Below, one piece after another: positions 54,972 through 64,000 of a stretch of DNA of 64,000 nt. The notes under the pieces were generated by a model. It searched no databases. It was not told where the DNA came from and saw only the letters and a list, made by a program, of their open reading frames with translations. The stretch lies in assembly GCA_021798935.1 (NCBI GenBank), contig JAJZBL010000002.1, forward strand, positions 108,561-172,560, in the 5' to 3' direction. Source of the DNA: Microcaldota archaeon. GTDB lineage: Archaea > Micrarchaeota > Micrarchaeia > Micrarchaeales > Micrarchaeaceae. The stretch's first letter is position 1, and each line of letters starts with the position of its first letter. Made by a program: the position numbers and the translations under genes.

Positions 54972-55604
54972 ATGGACAAAGATATGAAAGAAAAGATAGC
55001 CACTTTATTGGAAGAGAATAAAGGAAAAAGGAAATTCACACAAAGTGTTGAAGTAGCGGTAAACTTTAGAAATGTTGATTTTACAAAGAATGTCAACAGG
55101 CTCAATGTAGAGGTTAAGTTGCACAATGGTACTGGCAAAGTAAATAAAGTTGCAGTATTCGCTGATGACCCATCTATAGTTGATAAAGCAAAAGAATTAG
55201 GTGCTATTATAATAGGCAAGGCAGACCTTGCATCGATTGCAGGAGATAAAGCAAGGATGACGGAGCTTCTAAATTACAACCTGCTTGCACAACCTAATAT
55301 GATGCCCGATATAGCAAAGGCATTAGGTCAATTTTTAGGGCCTAAGAATAAGATGCCAAGGCCTCTTATAGGTGTAGATGTAAGTGAAGTTATTAAAGGG
55401 TCAGGAAACTCAGTTTTTATAAGATCAAAAGGAAAATATTTACCTACAGTTAACTGCTTGATAGGAAACGAGAAAATGAGCGCAGACCAGATAGCAGAGA
55501 ATGTGGATTCTGTTATAGATGTACTAGCTAAGAAGGTAGGTAAGCAGAATATAAAATCAATATATGTAAAACTTACCATGAGCAAGCCAGTAAGGCTGCT
55601 ATAA
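54972..55604 (+). CDS. rpl1: 50S ribosomal protein L1
   Basis: 210 aa. LAQPNMMPDIAKALGQFLGPKNKMPRP-type segment (PNMMPDIAKALGQFLGPKNK) and the L1-stalk rRNA-binding region are clear. First gene of the L1-L10-L12 stalk operon. Confidence 0.96.
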   Translation: MDKDMKEKIATLLEENKGKRKFTQSVEVAVNFRNVDFTKNVNRLNVEVKLHNGTGKVNKVAVFADDPSIVDKAKELGAIIIGKADLASIAGDKARMTELLNYNLLAQPNMMPDIAKALGQFLGPKNKMPRPLIGVDVSEVIKGSGNSVFIRSKGKYLPTVNCLIGNEKMSADQIAENVDSVIDVLAKKVGKQNIKSIYVKLTMSKPVRLL

Positions 55605-55614
55605 GGTGTTTATC

Positions 55615-56448
55615 ATGTTAACTAAGCAGTATAAAGAGAAATTTGTAAAAGAGGGAATAGAGAAGATAAAAAAATACAAGGTTGTCGGAGTATTGCCTTT
55701 GAACAGCATACCAGATACCTTGCTGCAATCATCAAGGAACAAGTTAAGGTCTAATATTGACTTTATAATAGGCAAGAAGAGCCTGCTGATGAGGATACTT
55801 GAAAGTTCTGATGAAACAAAGAAATTAGAATCTGAATTGAAAGGTACATCTGCAATAATATTAAGCAATGAGAACCCCTTTGAGCTTTATAGCAAATTCT
55901 CAGCTAATTCAATGAAATTGGCTGCTAAACCTAACCAAAAGGCAGCAGACGATATAAATATAGCAGAAGGTGAAACATCACTTCAGCCAGGGCAGGGGGT
56001 TACAGAACTTAAAAGCGCAGGTATTGACGTCAAGATAGATAAAGGAAAAGTTGTAATATCAAAAAGCAAAGTACTTGTTAAAAAGGGAGAGGTCATAAGC
56101 AACTTGGTTGCAAAGGCATTGCATACCTTAGATATAAAGCCATTTACTGCAACGCTTGTGCCATCTGCAATACTATATGAACATATAAAGTTTGGAAGAG
56201 ATGCTCTCAGCATAACTGCTGATAGCTTGAAGATTGACATAGCTCATGCGTTCAATGTTGCGTACAATATTAGCTTAAATGCAGGATTAGTAAACAGCTA
56301 TACAATAAAGCCAATGGTAGAAAAGGCTTATAGAGAGGCTATGGCCTTAGGAATAAATGCAAAGATCTATGATACAGGTATAACTGAAAAGCTGCTGGAG
56401 ATAGCTGCAGCTGAAGCTAAAAGCTTAAATGAGAAAGTAGCAGAATAA
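55615..56448 (+). CDS. rpl10: 50S ribosomal protein L10 (P0 stalk base)
   Basis: 277 aa from ATG 55615, which has AAGGTG 6 nt upstream (GTG 55606 is in frame). KEKFVKEGIEKIKKYKVVGV and LQPGQGVTELKSAGIDVKID are L10/P0 features. The acidic, Lys-rich helical end recruits the L12 dimers. Confidence 0.95.
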   Translation: MLTKQYKEKFVKEGIEKIKKYKVVGVLPLNSIPDTLLQSSRNKLRSNIDFIIGKKSLLMRILESSDETKKLESELKGTSAIILSNENPFELYSKFSANSMKLAAKPNQKAADDINIAEGETSLQPGQGVTELKSAGIDVKIDKGKVVISKSKVLVKKGEVISNLVAKALHTLDIKPFTATLVPSAILYEHIKFGRDALSITADSLKIDIAHAFNVAYNISLNAGLVNSYTIKPMVEKAYREAMALGINAKIYDTGITEKLLEIAAAEAKSLNEKVAE

Positions 56449-56500
56449 TATTTAATTTTTTTAGTTTTGAAATAAGTTTTAGATACTAAAGGTGAAATAA

Positions 56501-56809
56501 ATGGAATATGTATATGCGGCAATGCTGCTTAATGCAGCCGGCAAGGATATAAGCGAACAGAGTATGACAGAGGTTATAAAAGCTGCTGGATTGACCCCAG
56601 ATGAAGCAAAAGTAAAATCTGTAGTTGAGTCTCTAAAGGGAGTTGACATAAAGAGTATAATAGAGAATGCACAATCTATGCAGGTTGCAGCAGCCCCTGG
56701 AAAACCTGAAGCAAAGAGTGAAGGCAAGAAGGAAGCCAAGGCAGAGGCAAAGAGTGAAGCCAAAAGCGAGGAGGAAGCAGCAGGCGGATTAGCTGGATTA
56801 TTCGGATGA
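56501..56809 (+). CDS. rpl12: 50S ribosomal protein L12 (P1/P2)
   Basis: 102 aa. MEYVYAAMLLNAAGKDISEQ dimerisation helices, an Ala/Lys/Glu-rich hinge and a C-terminal GGLAGLFG that contacts translation GTPases. Confidence 0.95.
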   Translation: MEYVYAAMLLNAAGKDISEQSMTEVIKAAGLTPDEAKVKSVVESLKGVDIKSIIENAQSMQVAAAPGKPEAKSEGKKEAKAEAKSEAKSEEEAAGGLAGLFG

Positions 56810-56870
56810 ATAAAAAGCTAGGGTTTATTAGTTTTTCTTTGCTTTTATTTTATTATAATCATATAATTAA

Positions 56871-57488
56871 ATGCGTGTTTTCGTGAAGGACACTGAGATA
56901 GTTATGCCAGGAGACAAATTAGCAACAGAGGAAGAATTTTTACCTGAAAGGGGCGTATTTAATGAAAATGGGTATCTATTTTCTTTGCTAGTTGGTGACT
57001 TGTTTTTAGGAAGGGGCAAGATAGGAGTAAATCCGCTTCTTCGTGATATAAGGACATTCAAGGCAGGGGACGTAGTACTTTGTGTGATAACTGATTTGCT
57101 TCCATCTATAGCATTTGCTTCGATAAGCAGCATCAGGATTGATAGCAAGGACTATATATCCTTAAAAGAAGGTAAAATAATAAATCCGAGTGAACACAAC
57201 CGTTATAGTGATTCAAAGAAATTAAACTTTTCCGATTACAATGTAGGGGATGTGCTTTTAGCGAAGATAAAATATAATGATGAAGACTCATATATGTTAG
57301 ATATTGCATCGTCTCCTGAATTGGGGATATTATTTTCAATATGCGAGAATTGCGGTGCACCTATGGTTTACGATGCCAAATTGCATATGCTTGCGTGCTC
57401 TAAATGCAAGCATGTAAACAATAAAGATATGAGCACAGCATATGGAAATATTGAGGAGGCTTTAAAATTTATAGAAAAAAATCTGTGA
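56871..57488 (+). CDS. csl4: Exosome subunit Csl4
   Basis: 205 aa. N-terminal beta domain (MPGDKLATEEEFLPERGVF), central S1 domain, and C-terminal zinc ribbon (ICENCGAPM ... LACSKCKH). Cap protein of the archaeal RNA exosome. Precedes Rpo11 by 4 bp. Confidence 0.92.
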   Translation: MRVFVKDTEIVMPGDKLATEEEFLPERGVFNENGYLFSLLVGDLFLGRGKIGVNPLLRDIRTFKAGDVVLCVITDLLPSIAFASISSIRIDSKDYISLKEGKIINPSEHNRYSDSKKLNFSDYNVGDVLLAKIKYNDEDSYMLDIASSPELGILFSICENCGAPMVYDAKLHMLACSKCKHVNNKDMSTAYGNIEEALKFIEKNL

Positions 57489-57492
57489 TCTT

Positions 57493-57756
57493 ATGGAATA
57501 CAAAATACTTAAAAACGAGGAAAATGAATTGATGGTTGAATTTAATTCTCCTGATTTGACTATACCTGACCTTTTAGCAAATACTGCACTAGAGGATCCA
57601 AAGGTCACATTTGCAGGAGTTTATAAAGAGCATCCAGATGTAGGAAACCCCCAATTAGTTGTAAAAACGAAGGGTGAAAAAGCTACAGAAGCATTGAAGG
57701 GAGCATTGGAGAGAATACAGTCTAATATAAAGGACATGAAGAAACAATTGAAGTGA
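57493..57756 (+). CDS. rpo11: RNA polymerase subunit Rpo11 (RpoL)
   Basis: 87 aa. TIPDLLANTALEDPKVTFAG and VGNPQLVVKTKG are the signature of the alpha-like small subunit that dimerises with Rpo3. Confidence 0.93.
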   Translation: MEYKILKNEENELMVEFNSPDLTIPDLLANTALEDPKVTFAGVYKEHPDVGNPQLVVKTKGEKATEALKGALERIQSNIKDMKKQLK

Positions 57757-57762
57757 TAATTT

Positions 57763-58329
57763 TTGATCCGAACAGTAAAGCAGGGATCTAGAATAATATC
57801 TATCGCAGGTGGACCGATACAAGCAAGAAAATCTGTTTTGCTTGTAGGTATTGTTGGGGAGAAAAACACAATAGAAGGCATATTGTCTTCAAAAATAAGG
57901 GTTAACGGATCTGATTCTACAGATAAAATAATAAAAATGATAAGCTTAAGCAGGTTCAAGGGCGAAATAAAGATTTTAACCTTGAATGGAATTGCACTAG
58001 CTGGCTTGAACTTTGTAGACCTTGAGAAAATCAAAGACAAACTTGGTGTTCATTTTCTAGTTATAACAAAGAAAAAGCCAAGACCAACCGAGATTGGCAA
58101 GGCCTTAGAGGCATTCTCATCAAAATCAGGTAAAGATATAAACACAAAAATCAATATAGTAGCCAAATTTAGTAGTTATCGGTTTTATAGTGAAAAAAAT
58201 ATCTATATCCTATCAGACCTGCCTATACCCTCCTATAAAAATATTCTTAATTACTGCATCGAGTTCCAGAGAATTGCACATTTAGTGGCAAGTGGCATAA
58301 GCAATGGAGAATCAAAGGGTAAAATATAA
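57763..58329 (+). CDS. DUF99 family protein (endonuclease V-like fold)
   Basis: 188 aa from TTG. SIAGGPIQARKSVLLVGIV, SKIRVNGSDSTDKIIKMI and LNGIALAGLNFVDLEKI follow the DUF99 pattern, whose members have been linked to deoxyuridine-type endonuclease activity. Downstream of Rpo11 by 6 bp. Confidence 0.8.
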   Translation: MIRTVKQGSRIISIAGGPIQARKSVLLVGIVGEKNTIEGILSSKIRVNGSDSTDKIIKMISLSRFKGEIKILTLNGIALAGLNFVDLEKIKDKLGVHFLVITKKKPRPTEIGKALEAFSSKSGKDINTKINIVAKFSSYRFYSEKNIYILSDLPIPSYKNILNYCIEFQRIAHLVASGISNGESKGKI

Positions 58330-58333
58330 AATA

Positions 58334-58418
58334 TGCAGGGAGTGAGATTTGAACTCACGAACCCCTACGGGAATGGGCCCTAAACCCACCGCATTTGGCC
58401 AGGCTTTGCTATCCCTGC
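58334..58418 (-). tRNA. tRNA-Leu (anticodon UAG)
   Basis: 85 nt: acceptor GCAGGGA/TCCCTGC, anticodon stem GTGGG/CCCAT with loop TTTAGGG, long variable arm, T-loop TTCAAAT, discriminator A. No intron, no encoded CCA. It partly faces the DUF99 end 4 bp away. Confidence 0.92.
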
Positions 58419-58427
58419 ACTTTAAAC

Positions 58428-61190
58428 TCAGGTCCTGCCATATCTTGCCATAAAGTTTAGATATGGCGTAAGAGTAGCTTCTGAAGCAGAAGGCTTTGTA
58501 TTTATTATTGCATTGGATAAATCTTTATAAGTTATTGTAACCTGCTTTCCAGTCTGCAAATCCCTTTCTAGTGCCTTCATCTTCACGCTTCTGCATATGC
58601 CTGCTATATCTGCACCTGTAAAGTTCCTTGTTATTGAAGCCAATTTTGAGAACTTTATATCTTTTGACAAAGGAGTATTGCTAAGATACTCTTTAAATAT
58701 TGCAGCTCTTTCTTTTTGGTTAGGTGGTGGCGTATATACAAGCTTATCGAACCTCCCGTTACGCAATAAAGCGGTATCCAAATCCTCTGGCCTGTTTGTA
58801 GCTGCAACAACCACTACACCTGTAGATTTTCTTATTCCATCCATTTCTTGAAGCAGCTGGCTTGTTATCTGCGCAGAGTATTCGCTTGAGCCTTCACGCG
58901 ACCTTATCAAACCATCTATTTCATCTATAAATATTATCGCTGGTGTATTGTCTAGTGCTCTATAGAATAAATCTTTTATCGTTGTATTAGCTTTTTCAAG
59001 CCCTTGCCTTTCGACATCTGCACCATTCAACTCTAATGTGGTAACCCCCTTAAAGTCCTCTTTCACTGCTTTCATTAGCATTGTTTTTCCACATCCTGGA
59101 GGTCCATAAAGAAGTATGCCGTTTATAGATTTTATATCATATTTCTTTATCAGATCTGGATGCATAAGCGGTATCTGTATAGCCTCTACTATTGAGTTCT
59201 TTGCTTCTGACATCCCAATTACACTATCAATTGTTACATTTTCGTCTGCTTCTTCAACTGGCTCGATTCCTCTCTGCCTTCTGAAGTCTAAATCGAACTC
59301 ATTATATTTCTCTAACTGGGCAAATGTCGTAGAAGGGCGTATAACTTTCAATGTCCTTAGTATGTCCTCTTGCCTTATCTCAAGTATCCTATGCTCTTTT
59401 GATGCTTGTGACGCTATCTCCTGTGCGATAGTTGCACAAACATTTTGTATATCTGCACCAGAATAACGCTGTGTCTGTTTTGAGAGCTCACTTATATTTA
59501 TATCATTAGCGAGAGGCAGTTTCTTAAGGTACATGGAAAATATCTCTTTCCTGCCGTTGAAATCCGGAAGATGCATATATATTGCTTTATCAAACCTTCC
59601 TGGCCTAAGCAATGCGGGATCTAATTTATCTGGTATGTTAGTAGCTGCAACAACTATCACCTTATCCAGCCTTTCAAAACCATCCATTTCCTGAAGCAGC
59701 TGGCTTATAAGGTGTTTATGTATATCGTCTGTTGATTCATCGCTTCTAGAGGCTGCTATTGTATCTATTTCATCTATAAACAGTATGCATGGTGTGTTCT
59801 TCTTAGCAACATCAAAAATATGCATTATTTCTTTTTCTGACTCTCCTGGATAAGCGGATACTATGTTAGACGCTTTAATATAGTAGAAAGCAGAATGAGT
59901 TTCATTCGAAAGGGCTCTCATCAATTTTGTCTTACCGGTACCTGGAGGGCCGAACAATAAAACGCCCTTTATTGGTGCAATGTTATAAGCTTTTGAAACG
60001 CCCTTAGCTTCCAATGGTGAGATTATTGATTCCTTTAGCTCATTCTTTATCTCTTCGTAATCCGCTATATCATTGAATGTCTCATTTGTTGATCCTGCGC
60101 TCAGATCTTCGAAAGCTTCTCCGAACTTCATCCTTATGTCGTTCTTTTTAATGTTCAGGGCATTGCTTATTTCATAATTATAAAGTTCCATAAGATAAAA
60201 TGTTATTGGAGCTATAAGGAAGCTGATAAATGGCACAATATAATTTATTTTTACACTTGACAAGAGTATGCTTAATCCTATAAATATTGCTGGAAAACCT
60301 ACCCCTATAATTGATGCTTTGGCACCTCTATACTTTGACCTGCTTGATATTACTACTCTTTCAATAGCATAAGATACGGCTATGAACAGCAATAGCTCAA
60401 GAAGATATTCTGGTTGGTGAGAGATTCCTACAGCAATTATAGTTATCATATCTGATATAGAGCTTGTTACAGGACCGCTTATAAAAATTGAGAAACTTTT
60501 CGATGCTATTGGTATAAATGTAAATAACCCTGAACGAGCCAATGTTGTAATTGAGAAGTAAGGTGCTACGCTTGCCCACTGAGACAATATGTAAGAATGC
60601 ACAGGCAAGGCGTTGTACATTATAAATCCAGTATTCTGAATCCCTGTTATGGCAGACAGGGCTGCAATAGACAGGAAAGATACTGCATACAGAAGGCTAG
60701 ATCTCTTAAACCCTATCAGTATAGGTGCAATTATAATAAAGGGAATTTCCAGCATGTATCCCAACGCTGAGAATGGCAAGGCAGCCAATATAAATAATAA
60801 GACTATAACTCTGTAATGCTTATAGCCAAGAATCAATGTAAGGCTTACGAGAAGCAGTAGTACCCAGGCCAATAGAGGAAATTCGATTATTGAAATTGGA
60901 AAAAGAAAAGCTGCTAAGCTTATTATACCCAGATAAGGATGGTATTGAGCAAGGACAAATATAACAAATGCCAGTATTATCGCTACTACTATTGGGTATG
61001 CAGGAAATGCAGCGTTTACTGCTATAAATGCGATTATCATCAGCACAGAATCAAGAAAATGTTTATTTGACGATATTTCTGAAAAAAAGCTATTTAAATT
61101 GTAAAAGAATATAGGTGCTTTATGCCTTTTTTTTATTAGCATCTTCACGTTGCTGCTTTTTATAGCTTCATCCTTTGTATATTTAGACAT
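58428..61190 (-). CDS. Membrane-fused double AAA ATPase (Cdc48/VAT-like)
   Basis: 920 aa. Residues ~45-340 hold about eleven transmembrane helices; two AAA modules follow: Walker A GPPGTGKT (414-421) with LFIDEIDTIAASR, then GPPGCGKT with IIFIDEIDGLIRS. Cdc48 has two AAA rings and a soluble N-domain; here the N-domain is replaced by a membrane region. No protease domain is seen, unlike FtsH or LonB. Probably extracts or remodels membrane proteins. Confidence 0.85.
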   Translation of the reverse strand: MSKYTKDEAIKSSNVKMLIKKRHKAPIFFYNLNSFFSEISSNKHFLDSVLMIIAFIAVNAAFPAYPIVVAIILAFVIFVLAQYHPYLGIISLAAFLFPISIIEFPLLAWVLLLLVSLTLILGYKHYRVIVLLFILAALPFSALGYMLEIPFIIIAPILIGFKRSSLLYAVSFLSIAALSAITGIQNTGFIMYNALPVHSYILSQWASVAPYFSITTLARSGLFTFIPIASKSFSIFISGPVTSSISDMITIIAVGISHQPEYLLELLLFIAVSYAIERVVISSRSKYRGAKASIIGVGFPAIFIGLSILLSSVKINYIVPFISFLIAPITFYLMELYNYEISNALNIKKNDIRMKFGEAFEDLSAGSTNETFNDIADYEEIKNELKESIISPLEAKGVSKAYNIAPIKGVLLFGPPGTGKTKLMRALSNETHSAFYYIKASNIVSAYPGESEKEIMHIFDVAKKNTPCILFIDEIDTIAASRSDESTDDIHKHLISQLLQEMDGFERLDKVIVVAATNIPDKLDPALLRPGRFDKAIYMHLPDFNGRKEIFSMYLKKLPLANDINISELSKQTQRYSGADIQNVCATIAQEIASQASKEHRILEIRQEDILRTLKVIRPSTTFAQLEKYNEFDLDFRRQRGIEPVEEADENVTIDSVIGMSEAKNSIVEAIQIPLMHPDLIKKYDIKSINGILLYGPPGCGKTMLMKAVKEDFKGVTTLELNGADVERQGLEKANTTIKDLFYRALDNTPAIIFIDEIDGLIRSREGSSEYSAQITSQLLQEMDGIRKSTGVVVVAATNRPEDLDTALLRNGRFDKLVYTPPPNQKERAAIFKEYLSNTPLSKDIKFSKLASITRNFTGADIAGICRSVKMKALERDLQTGKQVTITYKDLSNAIINTKPSASEATLTPYLNFMARYGRT

Positions 61191-61374
61191 GACAGGACCT
61201 AATTGATTATATAATTCAATTACAATTTAAATAATAAATTTATTACAATATTTATATATTGCTCTTTCTTCTGATTTTTCAATTTGCAAAATTTATTACA
61301 GTTTTTCAATAGTCCAGAGAAAATCTTTGCATTATATACAATTTATTTAAGTTTTGTTATTGTCATAATTAACA

Positions 61375-62154
61375 ATGATAATCACTTTATTGCAATCAGT
61401 GTTGTCAATCATTTCTGGACTGCTTGTTGGATTTAGCCTGGGCTTGATAGGAGGGGGTGGATCGATATTGGCGATACCCCTATTTATTTACTTTGTTGGG
61501 ATAAATGAGCCTCATAAAGCCATAGGTACAACTGCACTGGCAGTAGGCATAAATGCATTCATAAATTTTTACCAGCATGCAAGAGATAAAAATGTAAATC
61601 TAAAGGTTGGTGCGATATTCGCCTTAATAGGGTTGATTGGTGTTTTCGTAGGCTCAGAAGCAGGGCTTTATTTGCCAGGAAAAAGCCTTCTTGCGTTGTT
61701 TGCAGTGCTTATGGTTATAATAGGCGCATACATGTATATCAGCAAATGCAAGAATCTCCCAGATGAGAACTGCAAATCCCTTAAAAATATTAAAAAGAAA
61801 AAATTGGTATTTTATTCCTCACTTGTAGGATTCGCTTCGGGATTCTTTGGAATAGGCGGTGGGTTCCTAATAGTGCCAGGTATAATGTCTTCAACAAAAA
61901 TAAAGATAAACCAAGCAATAGGGACTTCATTATTTGTTGTAGGCACTTTTGGAGTTGGAACTGCAATAAGATATGCATTTGCTGGAGATGTTTTGCCTGA
62001 GCTATCAATATTGTTCATAATAGGCGGCATATTAGGAGGATATTTTGGCACACGTGTATCGGTAAAAATGAACAAAAATCTTCTTAGGAAGATATTTGCG
62101 GTTATTGTGATCGTTTTCGGCATCTATATATTTTTGAAGTCGACAATTTTGTAA
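61375..62154 (+). CDS. TauE/SafE (TSUP) family membrane transporter
   Basis: 259 aa with about eight transmembrane helices. Signatures GLIGGGGSILAIPLFIYFVG and FGIGGGFLIVPGIMSSTKI, the two inverted-repeat GG motifs, followed by KINQAIGTSLFV. Members export sulfite, sulfonates or related anions; the substrate here is unknown. Confidence 0.88.
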   Translation: MIITLLQSVLSIISGLLVGFSLGLIGGGGSILAIPLFIYFVGINEPHKAIGTTALAVGINAFINFYQHARDKNVNLKVGAIFALIGLIGVFVGSEAGLYLPGKSLLALFAVLMVIIGAYMYISKCKNLPDENCKSLKNIKKKKLVFYSSLVGFASGFFGIGGGFLIVPGIMSSTKIKINQAIGTSLFVVGTFGVGTAIRYAFAGDVLPELSILFIIGGILGGYFGTRVSVKMNKNLLRKIFAVIVIVFGIYIFLKSTIL

Positions 62155-62334
62155 TCGAAATGGTTTTAATTATAAGGCGGGAGGTGTATATTTCACTTTC
62201 TGATAATACCTGCTATGCTATTGTGGTAGCAAAGCCTAAAGAAAAGTTCATTTTGCTTTTGACAAAATAACTGCTAAAAGGTATTGCTAAATATATTTAC
62301 TTGCAATTAATATTTTGTTATATTGGAGGAGTAG

Positions 62335-63677
62335 ATGAAAAATATCCCAGATAAAATATCTGATTCATTCAAAAAATTGAAAAAAATCTACGGCCATAAA
62401 ATAGATCTAAAGCTTGTAAATGGCAGATTTTGCATTTTTAATATTTCAAGAACCAGAATTCATAAAAGAAATAGCAATAGCACATCTTATATTTACATTG
62501 GTTGGATAGCGGACAATGGCCTTGTAATACCTGCAACACCAGAACTTCGGGGCTTGAATTTGCAAGATTTAAAGTCTCTTAATTCGATCCAAAACTCTCC
62601 TGGTTTAGAAGTAAAGAATCCAGCATTGCAGAGCAAGACAAAAGGCAATATTATAGATGAAATAGATATTAAAATCTTAAAAATATTAAGCATGGATTCG
62701 AGACTTTCATATCCTAAAATTTCAAAATTGGCAGAGATCCCCTTAAATACGGCTAAGTATAGAGTAAGAAGACTAAAAAGAGTTTAGACATAAAAAGTAC
62801 ATTAGAATTGAATATAGATAAATTAGGATTTTCTTATTATTTGATTGCTGCTAAATTCTTAGATCAGAAACCTACGTATGAGATGGTCTTAGAAGCCACT
62901 TCAAAAAATCCTAAAGTACAATTGGTACTTTCAACAAAAGGAATCTATGACCTGCTAATATTTTGTTTAGCAGAAAACAATGATATGGTTGTAAATATCC
63001 TTAATGAAATAAGAGATAGCGAGACCTTAAAGTACGTTAAATCTGAGTGGTATGTTACATCTATACACTCAGAATATGGATTTTTGCCGCTAAGGCAGGA
63101 ATTCTTTGATATTCTAAAAGATAAATTGACTAATAACAGTATAAGCAAAGATAATCTAAGCACACACAATTTAAAATTTAAGGAATACGCACTACTTTAT
63201 GAATTAAATATAAATAGCAGAAGAGAGTTTAAAAGCTTAGATCAAAAGTATAACTTACCTATTGGCAGCAGCAAGAAGGCTTACAATGATATGATAGATA
63301 AGGGAAAGGAAAATATAATCTTAAGGCCGACCATCATTATAAAAAATGCCTCTAAGAAGTATGATGCTATATTAGTGGCAAAGATTATCGATAGGGCAGA
63401 GTTTATAAAATCTAAAAGAAATCTTCTCAAATATAAGACCTATGAATCAGGCAGTTTCATAGATAGCTTTTCTTATATATGCGATATGGAAATTCCTGAC
63501 AGCATACTATACTTATTTCCTGTAATTAATGAGGATAGTTTAGAAAAAGTTAAAACAGATTTCTTTGATATGATAAAAGGGATAGAACTGGAATCGCAGG
63601 TAGTTGAAAAAATAATTGTTGGTAATTTAGGTTATAGGTCATTTGATGATTCCTATTTGCCGCAATATAGTAAGTAA
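62335..63677 (+). pseudogene. Lrp/AsnC-like regulator, second paralogue, frameshifted near 62785
   Basis: Frame 1 (62335-62787) encodes the N-terminus and winged helix (ILSMDSRLSYPKISKLAEI) and stops at GTT-TAG. Frame 2 (from about 62786) continues LDIKSTLELNIDKLGFSYYL and the Lrp ligand-binding repeats to 63677. One extra T in the GTTTAG run would restore the protein. Closely related to the gene at 7520-8856. GGAGGAG lies 6 nt before the ATG. Confidence 0.7.
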
Positions 63678-63884
63678 ATTCCCATACACTAGAAATGATA
63701 ATTTATAAGAAAGGTTATTCATGTTCTTTTTGGTATAGAAATGTCCCCTTAGCATAAGTATAAATATCTTTTTTCTTAATATTTCTCAATATAGCTGCAT
63801 TTAATCCCTAAGCGCCATAATAGGATTTATAAATTTTAAGTATATAAAATCACTTGCTAATATAATAGGTATTTAAAATATTAA

Positions 63885-63971
63885 CCCGTTGTAGCTCAAT
63901 GGTAGAGCGGCCGGCTGTAGCCTGTGTAGAAAGAAACCGGCAGGTTGGGTGTTCAAATCACTCCAACGGGA
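63885..63971 (+). tRNA. tRNA-Tyr (anticodon GUA) with a 15-nt intron
   Basis: C1-G72 acceptor CCCGTTG/CAACGGG as in archaeal tRNA-Tyr, D-stem GCTC/GAGC, anticodon stem GCCGG/CCGGC. The intron CCTGTGTAGAAAGAA (63921-63935) sits after G37. CTGT pairs imperfectly with AAAG to give a relaxed bulge-helix-bulge. Removal leaves the 7-nt loop CTGTAGA. T-loop TTCAAAT, discriminator A. Confidence 0.9.
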
Positions 63972-64000
63972 TGCAAAATGCATAAAAATTTAAGCTTGAA

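Noticed and set aside
62160..62334. Small RNA before the second Lrp-like gene
   Set aside because: AT-rich with weak pairing only; no conserved RNA signature seen.

Overview
The window is chromosomal DNA from a low-GC archaeon, most likely a small-genome DPANN lineage of the ARMAN type (Micrarchaeota/Parvarchaeota); the lineage is inferred. Archaeal markers read directly from the sequence include Kae1 and Bud32 (KEOPS), Pelota, Nop5, topoisomerase VI subunit B, ribosomal proteins S26e, L40e, L29, L1, L10 and L12, Rpo11, exosome Csl4, aIF1, aTrm56, Sec61-beta, TATA-box promoters and tRNAs with tiny non-CCA-encoding genes. Two of the four tRNA genes carry 15-nt introns. Genes are packed tightly, with frequent 1-20 nt overlaps.

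Layout. 1-7100: HerA-like ATPase (cut by the window edge), NreA, an M24 peptidase with Kae1 and Bud32, a zinc-finger membrane protein and S26e. 7500-9450: a decayed Lrp-like regulator with a duplicated 3' tail, then an HTH regulator. 9450-16170: GlyRS, OGG1 and translin in one operon; Nop5, a winged-helix regulator, Pelota and a DedA protein. 16181-23556: an inserted mobile element. 23550-31850: tRNA-Glu, an MFS transporter, DUF460, a thioredoxin-like surface protein, tRNA-Arg with a T-loop intron, ArgRS, an AbrB-type regulator, Sec61-beta and a carbamoyltransferase. 31960-47974: a 16-kb one-direction membrane/secretion cluster. 47950-64000: Top6B, a KH protein, HMG-CoA synthase, L40e, aTrm56-HD, aIF1, L29, the L1-L10-L12 operon, Csl4-Rpo11-DUF99, tRNA-Leu, a membrane-fused double AAA ATPase, a TauE/SafE transporter, a second frameshifted Lrp-like gene and an intron-containing tRNA-Tyr.

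Two systems stand out. The first is a casposon, a transposon that uses a Cas1 integrase, at 16195-23542. It has terminal inverted repeats starting GGGGTTATATATAAGT, a perfect 14-bp target-site duplication (TTGCTTTAAATGCT) that overlaps the 3' end of tRNA-Glu, a Cas1 with its catalytic residues and a C-terminal HTH, and the C-terminal part of a family B DNA polymerase. An internal deletion appears to have removed the 5' ends of both divergent mobility genes. The cargo, a 767-aa restriction-fold plus DGQHR protein, is intact.

The second is a type IV secretion/DNA-import-like apparatus at 31980-47974. It encodes a VirB2-like two-helix pilin followed by a hairpin terminator, six tandem VirB6/TrbL-like polytopic membrane proteins, a VirB4 split into two membrane-anchored N-domain proteins plus a separate ATPase, and several lineage-specific accessory proteins. 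It resembles the crenarchaeal Ced/Ted import machinery in its parts, but not in its gene organisation. No CRISPR array or rRNA gene was seen.
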